Below are positions 37,043-48,300 of a stretch of DNA of 64,000 bases, piece after piece. The position numbers were made by a program, and so were the translations under genes. The notes under the pieces are model-generated. The model did not search any database. It worked only from the letters and a program-made list of their open reading frames with translations, and was not told the origin of the DNA. Each line of letters begins with the position of its first letter. Position 1 is the stretch's first letter. Source of the stretch: Microbulbifer sp. SAOS-129_SWC (GTDB taxonomy: Bacteria; Pseudomonadota; Gammaproteobacteria; Pseudomonadales; Cellvibrionaceae); NCBI RefSeq assembly GCF_039696035.1, contig NZ_CP155567.1, positions 3,405,001 to 3,469,000 on the forward strand. The letters run 5' to 3'.

Positions 37043-37122
37043 GTCGTTTGGGGAAAAATATCGATAACTTTTTCCATCGCGACTTTTATAATTTTTTGCC
37101 AGGCGTGCCACGTATTTTTACG

Positions 37123-37167
37123 GGACGTGCCGCGCGCGCAAAACACGCGCATGCACGCGGCACGTCC
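37123..37167 (-). terminator. Long inverted repeat after the OmpA-barrel gene
   Basis: GGACGTGCCGCG (37123-37134) pairs perfectly with CGCGGCACGTCC (37156-37167), a 12-bp stem with a 21-nt loop, 9 bp after the gene's stop. No clear T-tract follows leftward, so termination is possible but unproven. Confidence 0.4.
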
Positions 37168-37175
37168 TGCATTGA

Positions 37176-40100
37176 TTACAGCTTGCCGATCACGTTCAGG
37201 AACACACCCTGGCTGTCGTAATCCAGCTGCGTCAGGTCATCGGAGAAGTCGGTGAAGTTGTAACCCACACCCACCTTCAGGTGCTTGCCCACGTGGCGGT
37301 AGAGACCGAGCAGAGCGCCGCTGCGACGGTCCTGGGCGTCCGGCAGGTCGAGCATGCGCCCCTCCACCATCAGGTCCCAGCGGTTGACGAAGTGCCAGTC
37401 GGCACGCAGCACGTAGAGGCTGGCGCGGCTGTCGAAGAACTGCGGATCCTGACGATCCTGGCTCAACTGGCCGAGGCGGTAGGCGTACTTGCCGCCCACA
37501 GTCCAGTGACGGTTGAGATCGTAGCTGGCATCCAACGAGACGATGTGGCTCTTCTGGATAAACTCGGCCGCCGTGTTCTGCACCGTGACCTGGTCGCGGG
37601 TCGGCACGTTATAGAAGTAGGTGTACTTCAGCAGCGTGTTCCAGCGGTCGTTGTCCACCGGGCGGTAGGCGTAGCCCATCACCGCCTCAGTGAACTTGCC
37701 ATCGTAGAACTCGCCCTGCGAGCTCTGGCTGTCGGAGTAATTCAGCTTGCCGACCACGCGCCAGTCCGGATTGATCTGGTAGCTGGCAGTATTTTTCAGC
37801 AGCCAGGTCTTGCGCTCATTCTCGGTCACGGTGATGGCGTCGAGCGCCGTTTCCATATTGTCTGTGCGGTACTCCACCGCCGAGGCAACGCGGATATCGC
37901 CGTCGCTGAAGCCCATATTCAGCCCCAGGGCGCGGCGATCGGTCTTGGCGCCGGTGCGCGGGTCCTCGAGCTTGCCCGCCTCCACAGAGGTACCGTAGGT
38001 CCACTGGTCGTTCGGCGCCAGGTCCATGCCCAGAGCATGCGTCAGGCCGGTGGCCACATCGCCGTGGGTGTACTGCTCCTCACCGTAGACGCTGAGGCTG
38101 TCCGAGTAGCGGCTGCGGAAGCCGGTGCTCATGTTGCCCTTGCGCGAGCGCAGCCCGGTGTCGGTGCGCTCGTTATCGAGGGTGTAGTTGAGGTAGAGAT
38201 TGGTGCGATCGGTCACCAGGTAATCGGTGCCCAGGCGCGCCGCGGTGCCGGTATCGCCACCGGACAACTCACTGTCCAGGTTCAGGCGTTCGCTGACCCG
38301 GTAGGAACCGCCGAAACCGGCGCGGTTGTTTTCCTCGCGGGTGCCGTTAGCATCCACGGTGCCCTGCACGAAACCATAGGCATTCCAGTTCTCGCCGGAA
38401 TCGTAGGCCGCCTGCACGGCCATATCCGTGCGGTCGCCCTGCGTCTGGGTGGCGGGCACCACCGGCGAGAAATCCTCGCGGCTGTCGGCGCGGGCGCCGG
38501 TGGTCAGGCGCCAGCGGTCATTGATCTGATAGCCCACGGCCAGGTCCAGCGCGGAGGTCTGCAGTCCCAGTTGCTGTTCCTTGCTGTCGGCTTTCAGGTC
38601 CACATCCACGCGGTTGCCCACCGGCACATTGACCGTGGCGCCGTACTGGGTGGTATCGCCGTACACCAGCTGCCCGGGCGCCGAGAAGCCGGCGTCGCGC
38701 TGCTGGTGGTAGAAGGTACCGGAACCGCGTGAGCCGTCGAGGAAGTCACTGAGCTGCACGCTGCCTTCCACGCGCGCGGCGCCGGCCTTGGCCTGCGGAT
38801 CCACCGGGTTGTCGGCATTGAAGCTGAAACCACCGTCGTAAGACGAGGTGCTGTCCAGGTTGCCGCCCTGGCTGTCGGCAGCCTCGATCTTCAGCCAGCT
38901 GCCGGCACTCTTGCGCAGGGTCAGGTCGACACCGTGCAGCGAGCTTTCGTTGTCCTCTTCATTCTGCTGGGTGCCGCTGACCCCGAGCTTGACGTAATCA
39001 CCCAGCCAGTACTGGGCACGGCCGCCCACCGCCAGCGTGCTGATATTGTCGAAGCCGGGCGTGTACTCGTAGCGCGCCACCAGGTACTGCGGGTTGCCGT
39101 TGTAGGAGCCGTCCTGGATCAGCAGGTTGTCGTTGGCGATCGCCGACATCGGCTTGTTCAACAGCACGCGGCCCTGGATGTAATCCACATCGTAATCGAT
39201 CACCGGGGTCAGGTTTTTCACCGCCAGCACGATGCCCGAATCCTTGTCCCGCACTTCCACTCGCAGGCGCTCGGAACCGGTCAGAATGTCCTGGTGGCGC
39301 AGGTAGTACAGGGAGCCGCCGGTACCGCGGAACTCGTCGCGCCCGGCAATGGTGCCCGGCTCGGCACTGAAGCCGTCGATCTGGAAGCGCTTCTCGCCGA
39401 AGCTGGTGGTGGCGTCGCTCTCGTAGTGGCCATCAGCGCCGTAGAGGGCGCGGTCGATCTGCGCCAGTTCGTTGTCGGTGTAGGCGGCCTTGAAATTGCC
39501 CCACATACCGTAGTCGTCGAAACGCGACAGCTTGACGTAGAACTTGCCGGACGTGGGCGCGTCCTCTGCCACGGTGGAATCATCACCGAAGGTGGGGTAA
39601 TAGAGATCGCTGTCCAGGCGGCGGAACAGCGCATCCGGGGTCTTCTCCATAAAATTGGAGAACAGCTGGTCCACCGGGCCCTCTTCGGTGTCGGCACTGG
39701 CCGCCAGGCGCCAGCCGTCGCCGAAGCCGCCGCTGGTGTAGAACGCCAGGCGGCCGTCGTAGCTGACCGAGTTGTCGTAGTGGGTCTGGTCGCCGGTGAC
39801 CAGCGCCGCCGGACCGTTGGTGTCGTCGACGCCGATGGTCAAATCGGCGATACCGACACTGAACCAGTCGTCATTGGCGAATTTCAGATCGCGCAGGTAC
39901 AGGTCCCCGTTGCCCTCCGGATCCAGCACTGCCACTTCCACCGTGTGCAGGCCGCGGGTGAAAATCTGCTCGGCGACGAACTCGCCCTGATCGTTGACTG
40001 GTACCGGGTTACCCGCCAGCCACACGGTGTGCTCGGGCGGAATGCGCGAGCCATTGACCAGCACGGTATTGCCGTCCAGCGGGATCTGCTGGCGCGCCAG

Positions 40101-42356
40101 GCGATTCTCGCCGTAGCCGACCAGCAGCTCTTTCTCCGGATTGGTTTCCTTCTGCGGTGGATCGACGCGGTCCACCAGCCACAGGGTCTGCGGCTTGGTC
40201 TCGTCGTAGCGGCCGTTGTCATCGTATACCCGCAGCAGGTACTGCAGTTTTTTCAGCGGTGCCTGGAACGCGTCGAAATCCGCCGCCCAGGCGCCGCGGC
40301 CGTTGCGATCCAGCGGCACCACCGCCAGCGGCTTGTCGCGCACCGACTGGTCTTCCTCGAACAGGCGCACCTCGGCCTTGCGGATAAACGTCGGGTAGTT
40401 GGTGTAGCTCTGGAACTGCACGCGGTTGTCGGCAATTTCCGTAGCGGGATCGTCGGCGTAGCGGATGGTGTTGGGCCAGGCGCTGACATTCAGGCGCGGC
40501 GACATCTTCTTGTTGTCGAAGCGGAACTGGATATGCGCCTGCTCCAGCGCCACATCGGTACAGCGCTGCAGATCGGCGGAGTTCTTGTACGGATCGTATT
40601 CCGGCGTGCCGTCCACGGTGATGCGCATCAGGTTCAGGGCGTAGGGATTGTGTGCCAGTGCCTCGCGATTGATGCGCTCGATATCCATGCGGTCCTGGTC
40701 CGCCAGCACCGCGAGCTCATCGTAGAGTACCTGCACTTCGACACGGGCGCCGTCGGGGGCGATAAAGCCGGTGGCCACCACATCGTCGGACTGCACGAAA
40801 CCGCGGCCCTCGAATTCCACCTGGCTATCGCTCAGGTTCAGCTGCTGCTGTACCGCTTGCATCGCGCGGCGCGCGCGGGCGCGGGACAGGCCGACATCAT
40901 CGCCGTAAACCATCGCCTCGCGGCGCTCCATGCGCTCGTTATCGGTATAGCCGACAAAGCTCACGCGCACATTGGTCTTGTTCGCCACTTCCGCCATGAC
41001 CTTGCGAATATGCTCCACCTGCGCCGGGGAAATCACCGGGTCGCCGTTTTCGAAGCGGATCGGCGCAATCGGGCCGGTGGGCGATTCCTGCGCGATGGTG
41101 ATGGTTTCCGCGCTGGCCGCCTCGGGGCAGGCCTGCACGCCGTCGAGCGCGGTTTCCATCGGATCGTCGTACCAGAATTCCACTTCCACGCGGCGGTTGA
41201 GCGAACGGCCTTTGGGCGTGTCGCTGGCGGCGATCGGTTGCGTGTCGCCCTTGCCGCTGCTGGTCACCGCATCGGCCGGCAGGCCCAGCGCGTCGCGCAC
41301 TGCCAGCGCGACTCTTCTGGCCTCGGCGCGAGACAGCGCCATCTGATCGCTGTAGAGCCTGGCCGGCCCTTCCGGCAGCGGCAGTCCGTCGGTGTGGCCG
41401 ACGAAATGAATCACCAGGTTTTTCTTGTCGGCCAGGTTGGCGCGCACTTCGCGGATGCGGCGCACGAAGGCCTCCGGCAGGTCCACCTGCCCCGGCTGCC
41501 AGCGCAGCGGCGTGACCAGGTTTTTCAACCGCGCGCGCTGCTGGCTGCCGGCCTTGTAATGCAGGCGGCAAACGGTTTCCTGGCGGCACACCTTGACCCG
41601 GTTGAGCTGCAGCGCCTGGGCGCGCTGCGCCTCGGCCTCGGACTTGGCGTCCGCCGGCTGGTAACTGAGCTGCACCTGCACGCGGCGGTTCTGTGCGCGG
41701 CCAACGCTGGTGATATTGTCCGCGAGCGGCTCCGCGTCGCCGCGCCCCTCGAAACTGACCGCGTCCTTGGGCAGGTCCAGCGCCAGCTGGACATAGTCCG
41801 CCACGTATTTCGCCCGCGCGCGGGTGAAGGCTTTTTTATCCGTGTATTCGGCCAGTTGCTGCGGGCGCAGCGGATCGGCATCGGTGTGGCCGATAAAATG
41901 CAGTTTCACCGTGCTTGTGTCGCCGAGCGCGGCGATCTTGGCTTTCAGTGCCTCGAGCGCCTCTGCGGGCACGGCATCGTCCACCGCGCTGTAGGGCAGC
42001 GGATCGATCGCGTTGTCTTCCACCACTGGCTGCTGCGCTTCGCTGTACAGCGTCGGGTCCTGCACCCACTGCCGGCGCGGCTGGCCCAGCAGCATGGTTT
42101 CGGTGTTGTGGCCCACGGGAGACTCTTCGAACTGTGCTTGCGGCTCCTGCACTTCCGGCGACAGGCCGGGGATTTTTTTCCACACCTGCCACCAGGCGGC
42201 CTGTTGCTGCGTTTGCGCGGTTTCGGCTGTGTCAGCACTTTCCTGTGCCGCGACAGGTGTCGCCAGGGACACGACCAGGGGCAGCGTCGCAAGCAGGACG
42301 CGGCCACAGCGGGCCGCTCCGGCTCTGGTTGATTCCCCGGTATTGATTCGTTTCAT
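37176..42356 (-). CDS. Giant outer-membrane protein: three OmpA-type domains plus large beta-barrel
   Basis: 1,726 residues from the ATG at 42356. It has a signal peptide (GRVLLATLPLVVSLATPVAAQ). Three tandem OmpA C-terminal-like (peptidoglycan-binding) modules centre at about 155, 315 and 465. Each has a GHTD or GYTD motif, a following RAxAR-type helix and NRRVQVQL-type ends. About 350 residues of beta-rich segments follow (VDRVDPPQKETNPEKELLVGYGENRLA, then LVNGSRIPPEHTVWLAGNPV). From about 830 a very long series of amphipathic strands (DLYYPTFGDDSTVAEDAPTSGKFYVKLSR; LNLDSELSGGDTG; LYLNYTLDNERTDTG) ends with GVFLNVIGKL, as an outer-membrane barrel should. An ATG at 42401 overlaps the upstream gene's stop (ATGA) and may be the coupled start. 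The partner DUF11 giants lie directly upstream. Role unknown, probably surface anchoring or export. Confidence 0.85.
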   Translation of the reverse strand: MKRINTGESTRAGAARCGRVLLATLPLVVSLATPVAAQESADTAETAQTQQQAAWWQVWKKIPGLSPEVQEPQAQFEESPVGHNTETMLLGQPRRQWVQDPTLYSEAQQPVVEDNAIDPLPYSAVDDAVPAEALEALKAKIAALGDTSTVKLHFIGHTDADPLRPQQLAEYTDKKAFTRARAKYVADYVQLALDLPKDAVSFEGRGDAEPLADNITSVGRAQNRRVQVQLSYQPADAKSEAEAQRAQALQLNRVKVCRQETVCRLHYKAGSQQRARLKNLVTPLRWQPGQVDLPEAFVRRIREVRANLADKKNLVIHFVGHTDGLPLPEGPARLYSDQMALSRAEARRVALAVRDALGLPADAVTSSGKGDTQPIAASDTPKGRSLNRRVEVEFWYDDPMETALDGVQACPEAASAETITIAQESPTGPIAPIRFENGDPVISPAQVEHIRKVMAEVANKTNVRVSFVGYTDNERMERREAMVYGDDVGLSRARARRAMQAVQQQLNLSDSQVEFEGRGFVQSDDVVATGFIAPDGARVEVQVLYDELAVLADQDRMDIERINREALAHNPYALNLMRITVDGTPEYDPYKNSADLQRCTDVALEQAHIQFRFDNKKMSPRLNVSAWPNTIRYADDPATEIADNRVQFQSYTNYPTFIRKAEVRLFEEDQSVRDKPLAVVPLDRNGRGAWAADFDAFQAPLKKLQYLLRVYDDNGRYDETKPQTLWLVDRVDPPQKETNPEKELLVGYGENRLARQQIPLDGNTVLVNGSRIPPEHTVWLAGNPVPVNDQGEFVAEQIFTRGLHTVEVAVLDPEGNGDLYLRDLKFANDDWFSVGIADLTIGVDDTNGPAALVTGDQTHYDNSVSYDGRLAFYTSGGFGDGWRLAASADTEEGPVDQLFSNFMEKTPDALFRRLDSDLYYPTFGDDSTVAEDAPTSGKFYVKLSRFDDYGMWGNFKAAYTDNELAQIDRALYGADGHYESDATTSFGEKRFQIDGFSAEPGTIAGRDEFRGTGGSLYYLRHQDILTGSERLRVEVRDKDSGIVLAVKNLTPVIDYDVDYIQGRVLLNKPMSAIANDNLLIQDGSYNGNPQYLVARYEYTPGFDNISTLAVGGRAQYWLGDYVKLGVSGTQQNEEDNESSLHGVDLTLRKSAGSWLKIEAADSQGGNLDSTSSYDGGFSFNADNPVDPQAKAGAARVEGSVQLSDFLDGSRGSGTFYHQQRDAGFSAPGQLVYGDTTQYGATVNVPVGNRVDVDLKADSKEQQLGLQTSALDLAVGYQINDRWRLTTGARADSREDFSPVVPATQTQGDRTDMAVQAAYDSGENWNAYGFVQGTVDANGTREENNRAGFGGSYRVSERLNLDSELSGGDTGTAARLGTDYLVTDRTNLYLNYTLDNERTDTGLRSRKGNMSTGFRSRYSDSLSVYGEEQYTHGDVATGLTHALGMDLAPNDQWTYGTSVEAGKLEDPRTGAKTDRRALGLNMGFSDGDIRVASAVEYRTDNMETALDAITVTENERKTWLLKNTASYQINPDWRVVGKLNYSDSQSSQGEFYDGKFTEAVMGYAYRPVDNDRWNTLLKYTYFYNVPTRDQVTVQNTAAEFIQKSHIVSLDASYDLNRHWTVGGKYAYRLGQLSQDRQDPQFFDSRASLYVLRADWHFVNRWDLMVEGRMLDLPDAQDRRSGALLGLYRHVGKHLKVGVGYNFTDFSDDLTQLDYDSQGVFLNVIGKL

Positions 42357-42397
42357 TCCATTTTCCGTCTTATTCAATCCGTCTTCACAAGAGAACA

Positions 42398-45300
42398 TCA
42401 CTCCAGTCCCTCGCTGCCCGGCGGCGCTCCGCGCCGCCAGTAGACCTCGGTTTCAATCGTCAGCTCGTAATCGCCGTAGTTGTGCGCCCATTCTTCGGCC
42501 AGCTTCGCCTTCATCACCTGCAGGCGCCGATCCACCAGGTCCGGGGCCTCGTTCTCGGCCAGGTACGACAGCCGCAGCACCGACGGCGCTTCGCTCAGTT
42601 TTTTCAGCAGCAGCTCGGTGCGCGAGTGCCACTGTGGGCGCAGCTCGGTGGTGCCCGGCTCGAACACCGCCTCTGCCAGGTCCAGGCGCACCACCCGGTG
42701 CAGGCTGCTGCCGAAGTTGACCTTGATCATCTTGCCGCGCGTGGCGCGCACCACCCGCGGGTTTTCACTGGTCAGGCGGTAGCCGCTGGGCAGGCTGCGG
42801 TCGTCCAGCTTGAGCACGAAGTTGGAGCCGCGATCACGGTTCGGCACCACCGCACAGGTGATGTGGTAGCGGCCGTGGGCGTCGGTGGTGGCGTGCAGGC
42901 CGGTGGCGGTGACCAGCCGCGCACCGGCTACCCCGCCCTCGCCGGCGTCCTGGTAGCCGTTCAGGTTCTTGTCGTCGTAGACCTTGCCGATCACGTCGGT
43001 GCAGTCGAAGGTCGGGTCGGGGATCACGCGCACCGTGGCCGAGGCCTCGCCGGAGGCCTGCTGCCCGGACAACTGGTTGAACATGCGCGCGCGGTTGACG
43101 TACTTGCCTTCGCCGACACCGGAGCCGACCACCAGCAGCAGTTTCACCGTGCGGGTCTGGTCCGGTTGCACGCGCAGGTCCGGCCACACCAGCTGCAGGC
43201 CGTCCACCTGCGGTTCGATCGCGCGGCCGTCCACCCGCGCGGAGCCGGCCACATACTTGAAGCCGGCGGGGAAGAAGTCCACCAGGCGCAGGTCGCTCAG
43301 CGGCACCCCCAGCGTATTGCTGAAGGTGATGGTGTAGGGCACCAGCTGCGAGCGGGTGACGTTCAGCAGCGCGGCGGTTTTGGTGATCGACAGGGCACCA
43401 CCGAGCTGCGGGTCTACCGGGATATGGTTGTTGAATAGCTGGCTCTCACCGGGGATGCGGTTGTCGTCCAGCCGCACGCGCAGGTAGTAGTTGGTGCCCG
43501 CATCGCGCGCGTCCACGTCGAGCGCCGGCGCCTGTTCGGAGACCTGCACTTCGCAGTGCTCCGCGGTGGCGGGCACCTGGTCGGCGGGGCTGCCGAGACA
43601 CGCGGCCACATCGAAGCCGGCGGTGTCGGCGTTGGTCTGCGGCGGGATGATCTGCGATTCACCGGCGACAAAGTCCTCACCGGGCATACGCACCTGCAGC
43701 AGGTAGTCGCGGTTGGGCGGACAGGCGGCGTCGCTGAAGTTGAGATCGAACTTGTAGTAGCCGCCGGCGCGGGTGACCTGGTTCTGCTGCTTGTCGTCAT
43801 CGAAACAACGCTCCGGCAGGGCCTGGCCGGTGCGCGCGCTGAGCATGGTGACAATGGCACCGGCCACCGGTTGGCGCTGCACCGCGTCGTAGACTACCCC
43901 GTTGGGGGTCAGCGGCAGATTCAGGTTCTGCAGATTGGTACCGGAGCCGATATAGATATCGCTGATCTGCTGCGGGCCGTTGCTGAAGTCGGAGCTGCCG
44001 TTACCCAGTGACGCGGTGCTGGCACCGGCACCGGGCGCCGAATAGCGCAGCTGGTAACTGGCGCCGCCGGCAGTCGCGCTGGAAGTGCTGTTCGGCAGCA
44101 GGCCGCTAAACTGGAAGAATCCGTTTTCATCACTCTGCACGGTTTCCTGCAGCGCATTGTTGAAATACAGCGCCACACTCCAGTTTTGCAGCGGGCGTTC
44201 GTTACCATCCAGTTGCTCGTTGAAATTCACATCGTGCCAGAGGTAGCCACTCAGGTTGGCAATACCCGGGGTACCGCCCAGGTCGATGGCGGCGCTGGCC
44301 TCGGCGCTGGAAGCGGGATCGTTCCACTGCACGGCGGCGGTGTTCACCACGCTGAACCCGATCGCCAGGTTGCTGGCAAGCCGCGCGCGGAAGCGCAGCG
44401 TAGCGGTTTTATCCGGCGGCAACTCACCGAAGCTGCCGGCGAAATCCGCACTGATCAGCGAGCCATTGACACTGATACCGCCGGCCTGGCCATTCAGCTG
44501 CGCCGAGCCATCCACGTAGGTGAGCACGCCGTCACCGGCGCGCAACAGGTCATCGCTGATATCCACCTGGGTGGCCGGCACTGCGCCGATGTTGGTGACC
44601 TTGACCAGGTACTCCAGTGTCGCGCCGGCCTCCGCGGCACCGCCGCCGACCACCGCCACTTCCTTGGTGATCGACAACTGCTGCGCGTCGCCGACAACAA
44701 TTTCCGTCGGCTGGGCGCCGTTGGAGGGATTGCCGTCGGCATCGGTCAGTGCCAGCGGCAGCTCCGCGGTGGCGACACTGCCCTGGTTGCTGATCACGGT
44801 ACCGGTAGCGGTGCCCGCATTGACGCGGACTTCGAACGTCACGGTGGCGCTCTGCCCGGAACTGATCACGCCCTCACCGGCGCCGGGAAGTGGCGGCGTC
44901 AGGTCGTCGGAAGAGATTGGCAGACCGGCAGCGAGGCGCGACGCCGCGCCATCGTCCGCTACCGCAATGCCGTTCAGCTGGGTGGTGCCGGCTTCGTAGC
45001 TGGTGTTGGCCGGCAGCGGGTCGCTCAGCACCGCATCGCTGGCGTCGACACCGCCGGTATTGGTCACGGTGATGGTGTAGCGCAGCACATCGCCCGGATC
45101 GACCAGACCCGCGGTCAGGTTGTCCTCGGCGATCTCCACGGTTTTGCGCACCAGCAGCAGCGGCACATCGCCGACAATATCCACGGTCGGGTCATCGGCA
45201 GCGCTGGTGTCGGGATCGTCGGACGGCGCCTCTTCGAAAGCGCCGCTGCCGTCGCCATCGCCGTTGGCGAAGCCCTGGTTGGAAATCAGCGTGCCGTCGG

Positions 45301-48300
45301 CCACATCATTGATAGTCACATCGAACGTTATGACGACCGGCTCGGCGCCGCTGGCCGCGGCGATGACCACGCCATCGCTTTCGCCACCGGAATGAATCGA
45401 CATGCCCGCAGCCAGCGGCGTGGTGCCGTCGACATCCGCCACCGCGGCACCGTTCAGCGTGGTGGAGTTGGGCGTGTAAGTGGTATTGGCCGGTACCAGG
45501 TCGCGCAGCGTGACCTTGGCCGCATTTTCACTGCCGGTATTCTCCACGCGGAGGGTGTAGCGCAGGGTATCGCCGGCGAGCAGCAGGTCGGCATCCCCGC
45601 TGATATCCGCAGAAGTCTTTTCGACCTCGATCGCCGGCGCGGAACTGATCAGTGTTTCGGTGGGATCCTCGGCGCCGCTTTTCTGCGGGTCATCGCTCAC
45701 CCCGAACACGGCGCCGGCAATACTCAGCTGGGCCTGGTTCAGCACCACCGTGCCGCTGCTGATCACCGGTACCAGCGTCGCCTCGAACTCGATGGTGAGG
45801 GTGTCGCCGGGCTGCCCCGCCGCGGCGATATCCAGATGATCGACTTGCAGCAGGCCACTGCCCTTGGCACCGCCACTGCCGCTGATCGTCACACTGGCAC
45901 CGGCGGGTGCCTGCACCATCGCCAGCGAATCGGCCGCGAAGCTGGCCACGCCATTGAGGCGGTCCAGCTCATCGCTGAGGCTGAAGTCAGCCAGCGGCAC
46001 GTCGCTGACATTCTGGATTTCGATGGTATAGCGCAGACGATCGCCGGGGCTGGCTTCGCTTCCGGTCGCGCCGGTGGTCACATTGAAGACACTCTTGCGC
46101 GTTTGCAGAATCGCCGCCTCCAGCGTGAACTGGTGGCTGTCCTGGTGATCCACAACACCGGGCGTGCCGTCGGTCAGCTGGCGCTGGTAGGCGTAGCGCT
46201 CGGACGATGACGCCGGCGCGCTGAACCACTGGGTAGCGCCGGCGATATTCACCAGCGTGCTGCCGTTGATGTTGTCCGCGTCCGCTTGCACCTGGTAACT
46301 CAGGATCAGGTGATCACCCGGCGCCAGCGCGTCGTCGGTTTGCAGCGTGGCGGAAAACTCGCAGGTGGGCGTACCGGAGGTAAAACCGACGGCAAAATCA
46401 CTGGCGGCGAGATTGACGCTGGAGCCATCGGCCCTGTTGATCACCGCCGTCTGGATCACCGGCTGGGCGTCGCAGATACCGCCCGGGGTCGGGTTGGGCA
46501 GCCAGTCGGTAAGGGTCACATTCCACGCGCGGGCCTCGCCGGTGTTTTGCACATCGAGCGTGAAGTTGTCCGGCGTGCCCACGTGCAATGACGCCGGGCC
46601 GGTTTTGCTGACCACCAGCTCCGGGTGCACGATGGTGACCGGGTCGGCGTCGCCGCCGGTACTGGCGTCGTCACCCTGGCGCGCGACGCCATTGTCGTAG
46701 TCGTACCAGGCGTGGTTGACGAACGGCGCCGTGCGACTCTGGTTGTTGGCCGTGTTCAGCACCTCGACGGTCACCTGCACTTCCACCTGCCCGCCCGCGG
46801 GGATATCGATACCGCCGCCGGTGCCGGACAGCAGCAAATTGTCCGTAGTGCCGCTATTGGTTAGCGCAACACCGCCCAGCGTGGCGGCGACAAATCCCAG
46901 GTCCACTCCGGTCGCTGCCAGGTCATCGTGAATCTGCACATCCTGCAGCGCCACATCCACCGGTGTAGCGGGCACGGTGAGGGTGTAGGTCAGCTGATTG
47001 CCGATAGCGACACTGCTCTGTGCCGCCACCTTGCTCAGCACGCCCGGCCCGGGCGTGGTGAGGGTGGCGCTGGCCGGCGCACTGGGGCCGTACTGCTGGC
47101 GCTGGTCCACGCTGCCGCCGGCGGGCACGGCTTCATCGTCGAAGGAGAAATAGCGTTCCGCCTGCGCACTGTTGACCAGTGTCAGGCCAGCGCCGACATT
47201 GGTGTCGACACTGACCTGGTAAACCAGGGTCAGGGTGGCGCCCGGCGCGATGGTGTAGGTGTCGGCGCCGCCGCTGTTGAAGTCCCAGCGCGCGGTGCCG
47301 CTGCCGGCGTCATAGACCGGCGCCAGCGCGGGCAGGTTTGCGCCGCCCATTGAAACCGACACGGTGCTGGGCCCGCCATTCTGGCGCATGCCCGGCGGCA
47401 ATGTGTCGAGCACCACCGGATCGTAGGCCGGCGCGGCGCCTTCGTTGGTGACCGCGACCGTGTAGGTGGCGGTTTCACCGGCAACGACCACGCTGTCACC
47501 GCCCGCGGTAGCCACGCTCTTGGCGACCGACAGCTGCGGCTGCAGCAGCGCCGCGGTGGCCTCGGCGGTCTTGCCCGGCGCCGCAACGCCGGCAACGGTG
47601 TAATCCAGCGTGGCGCTGTTGAGCAATTGCTGATTGGTGGGGTTCTGGGCCAGGGTGTCGTTGGCCACCCGGGCGCGGTAGACAATCTTCAGTTCGTCGC
47701 TGCTGCTGCCCGCCGGGTTGGTCAGCGAGCTCCAGTTCCAGGTCAGTTTCTGCGGCGTACTGATACCGTCGCCGCTGACGGTGGGATCGGCGGTGCCGGC
47801 CACACCGAATTCACTGACACTCACGACCTGCTCGAACACCATGCCCAGCGGCAGGCTGTCCGCCAGCTGCAGGTTGTTGTGGGTGCCCTTCTGCAGGCCG
47901 AGGGTCAGGGCGAAATCCACCCGGTCGCCCACGCGCAGCGCGTCGTCACCGGCACCGAAGGTATCCGACACCCGTGCCTTGGCCAGGGTGGTGTTGTCCG
48001 GCGCGCCTACGTTGGTGCTGTCGGAGGCCCGGTAGTCGTTGTAGCCGCCGCTGCCGTCGCGCTCGTTGCTGTCGCTGCCGCTGAGGCTGGTCCAGGTGGC
48101 GGTGGCCACATTGCCCAGCACTTGCCCCGGTGACACATTGTCCTGGACCTGCACCTGATAGACCACTTTGACCAGCTGCCCCTTGACCATGTCGCGGGCC
48201 GGCCAGGTCAGTACCTGTGGCGAGCCGCTCACCGTCGGTTCGCTGGCGGCGCCGTCGATGGTGGCGGAACCGGGCACGTATTGCAGGCCGGTGCTCAGGC

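Noticed and set aside
38934..42332. Rightward open frame of 1,132 codons opposite the OmpA-barrel gene
   Set aside because: It is antisense to a gene with clear domains and a signal peptide. Its product is His/Val/Gly-rich without recognisable domains, a usual artefact in GC-rich genes.
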